The position numbers were made by a program, and so were the translations under genes. From the NCBI GenBank assembly GCA_021777365.1, contig JAJYDP010000294.1, positions 1 through 6,430 on the forward strand: a stretch of DNA of 6,430 nt. Direction: 5' to 3'. This stretch comes from Chloroflexota bacterium. GTDB taxonomy: Bacteria; Chloroflexota; Limnocylindria; Limnocylindrales; CSP1-4. Shown piece after piece: positions 4,939-6,430 of the stretch. The notes beneath the pieces are model-generated. The model was not told the DNA's origin, searched no databases, and saw only the letters and a list, made by a program, of their open reading frames with translations. Every line of letters starts with the position of its first letter. Within the stretch, counting starts at the first letter, position 1.

Positions 4939-6426
4939 TCAGTTCTGGCGCGCGCTGCGGTGGCTTCGGGCCTGTGCTCCACCGACCCCTGGGCCGGAGG
5001 TGGCGGCCGCGGGCCCGAGCAGGGCGGTCAGCTCGGCCACGGTCCCGTGCTCAAGGTCGGCCACCGCGTGGGCGATGCGATCTCGACGCTCCGGGTCCAG
5101 CACGGAGCCGGCCAGCCGATCGAACTTGGCGCGCACTGCCGCCCAGTCGAGTGGCCGTGTCCGGTAGCCGACGTAGTCGTCCTTCTCGCACCGCAGGGTG
5201 CGGCCGTCGCTCAGGCGCGCGACGATCCGGCAAGGCTCCTCGGCGGGGAAGCGCCGGCTGAGCTCGGGGTCGGCGCGAACCGTGATCCGCTGGAGCAGCT
5301 GCTGGACGTCCGGCCGCCGGATCCGGTCGAGCAAGAACTGCTCTGGCATGACCTGGCCGTCGAGCAGCGCGACGGCCAGCAGGTAGGGGAGGGAATGATC
5401 GGCCTGCTCTTTGGTCCGGGCGGCATGGCGGTCCCCGGCTGTCCCGCCACCGATGATGTCGTAGGCGACGTCGAACGTGGAGAGCTCGAGGCGCGTGAGA
5501 TCGGTGGCCCGCAGCCCGCTCTGCTCCCGGAGCTCGAGCACACCCTCGATCGCCGATTGGCTGTGGATCTCCGCGTTGAACCGCTTCAGGACGGTGGCTC
5601 GCACCCGCTCGAGGTCCTCCGTCGCCCAGTCGATCTCGAACGGGCCAGCGATGGATTGCATCAGACCACCGCTCCCCTCGAAGACTTCCGAGGGCCCGCT
5701 GATGCCCCGCTGCGCGAGCAACGTCGTCTGGACGGCACAACTCGCCATGAACGGGTAGGCGAGACCTTTCCAGTTGGACAGCTCGCCGGTTCGGGTGACC
5801 CGGAGGCCGTTCAGGGCGGTGCCGGCCAACGCAAGCGCGTGGCCAGTCTTCGCGCGATCCAGCCGGAGCGCCTTGGCCGCCCCGGCCGCGACGGCATAGG
5901 CCCCCTGCACCGTGTGGTCGAAGCCGCGGTCCCGCACCGGCGCGACGTCTGAGAGCCGGCACTGCACCTGGTAGGCGACCGCCAGGGCGGTCAGGAACTC
6001 GCGGCCCGTGCAACCCGCGTACTGGGCCACGGCGAGCACGGCCGCGACGTTGTCGCTCGGATGGCAGGTCTCGTGGGGGGCCAGGTAAGCGTCGTTGAAG
6101 TCCAGGTACCGGATGAGCGCGCCGTTGTAGAGCGCAGCACGATCGGGCGCCGACTTGCCGTGGTTCACGAGGCGACACCTGGCGATACCGCCCTGGTCCC
6201 GGACGTGCTCGAGGACGGCGTCCACCGGCGCGGCATCGAGCGCGCCGTACGCACAGGCGAGCGCGTCGAGGAGCCGGATCTCGAGCGCCTCCACGGCGAG
6301 ACGTGACAGGCCCTCGAACGAGGCCCGCACAACGAAGGCAGCCAGGTCGGAGACGATGCTCGGCGGCTCTCCAGACGGCCGCTCGGGCACCGCGACCGGG
6401 TCAGCTGGCTCGCTCGAGGATGGCAC
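4939..6426 (-). CDS. MmgE/PrpD family protein (2-methylcitrate dehydratase-like), possibly 5'-partial
   Basis: This 495-residue cytoplasmic protein is close to full family length. The family includes 2-methylcitrate dehydratase (PrpD), cis-aconitate decarboxylase and iminodisuccinate epimerase, so the exact reaction cannot be named. Hallmarks are LRLLDALACAYGALDA-type helices (50-65), YLDFNDAYLAPHETCHPSDN (107-126), GFDHTVQGAYAVAAGAAKAL (168-187), ELSNWKGLAYPFMA (215-228), AEIHSQSAIEGVLEL (285-299) and TKEQADHSLPYLLAVALLDG (338-357). The Asn/Asp and HPSDN pattern places it in the YLDFND subgroup, not in the classical PrpD of propionate degradation. The first 25 residues are low-complexity. 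The start shown is GTG at 6426, only four bases from the window edge; GTG at 6390 is an internal alternative, and a start outside the window is possible. No prpB, prpC or other methylcitrate-cycle gene is present. It is the first visible gene of the operon and its stop touches the next reading frame, so the genes are probably cotranscribed. Confidence 0.9.
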   Translation of the reverse strand: MPSSSEPADPVAVPERPSGEPPSIVSDLAAFVVRASFEGLSRLAVEALEIRLLDALACAYGALDAAPVDAVLEHVRDQGGIARCRLVNHGKSAPDRAALYNGALIRYLDFNDAYLAPHETCHPSDNVAAVLAVAQYAGCTGREFLTALAVAYQVQCRLSDVAPVRDRGFDHTVQGAYAVAAGAAKALRLDRAKTGHALALAGTALNGLRVTRTGELSNWKGLAYPFMASCAVQTTLLAQRGISGPSEVFEGSGGLMQSIAGPFEIDWATEDLERVRATVLKRFNAEIHSQSAIEGVLELREQSGLRATDLTRLELSTFDVAYDIIGGGTAGDRHAARTKEQADHSLPYLLAVALLDGQVMPEQFLLDRIRRPDVQQLLQRITVRADPELSRRFPAEEPCRIVARLSDGRTLRCEKDDYVGYRTRPLDWAAVRAKFDRLAGSVLDPERRDRIAHAVADLEHGTVAELTALLGPAAATSGPGVGGAQARSHRSARQN

Positions 6427-6430
6427 CGGT

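Noticed and set aside
4960..5952. Long plus-strand open frame antisense to the MmgE/PrpD gene
   Set aside because: It mirrors a strongly conserved minus-strand protein and shows no recognisable domain; also true of the minus-strand frame 5051-6178.

Overview
The window is very GC-rich, with G or C at almost every third codon position and strong Shine-Dalgarno sites about 7-8 nt before most starts. It looks like chromosomal sequence from an actinobacterium-like high-GC bacterium; the lineage is inferred from base composition and protein style, not from a marker gene. No tRNA, rRNA, CRISPR array, transposase or phage gene is visible.

Left part (1-2430) is a set of small, mostly divergent genes. 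A 60-aa Cys/His-rich protein (5-187, -) faces a DUF2249 protein (501-818, +) across a 313-bp gap that holds a nested perfect inverted repeat. DUF2249 converges on a small winged-HTH (excisionase/MerR-like) regulator (896-1552, -). That regulator diverges from a hemerythrin-like HHE protein (1828-2328, +) across a 275-bp gap with a spaced inverted repeat and a run of nine G. DUF2249 and hemerythrin domains are known to co-occur and to be fused elsewhere, so this is probably a small oxygen, NO or metal-related stress cluster, with the HTH protein a candidate local regulator.

Middle part (2431-3690) begins with a long near-perfect inverted repeat (2431-2512). It is followed by a gene for a succinate dehydrogenase-type cytochrome b membrane anchor. 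Two three-helix units are joined in tandem, like SdhC plus SdhD, but the reading frame is broken: coding character moves from frame 1 to frame 0 near 2757 and from frame 0 to frame 2 near 3390, and an in-frame TGA at 3533-3535 interrupts the last helix. No sdhA or sdhB is adjacent. It is either a pseudogene or a gene with assembly errors; both frame changes would be repaired by adding one C.

Right part (3691-6426) is a minus-strand operon, transcribed right to left: an MmgE/PrpD-family protein (possibly cut at its 5' end by the window edge), an MTH1187-type small thiamine-binding-fold protein, and a ComA/HSA32-family protein closely resembling plant HSA32. The combination suggests an uncharacterised small-molecule pathway, possibly on sulfonate or C3-C7 carboxylic acids. 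It is the most interesting functional hypothesis in the window.
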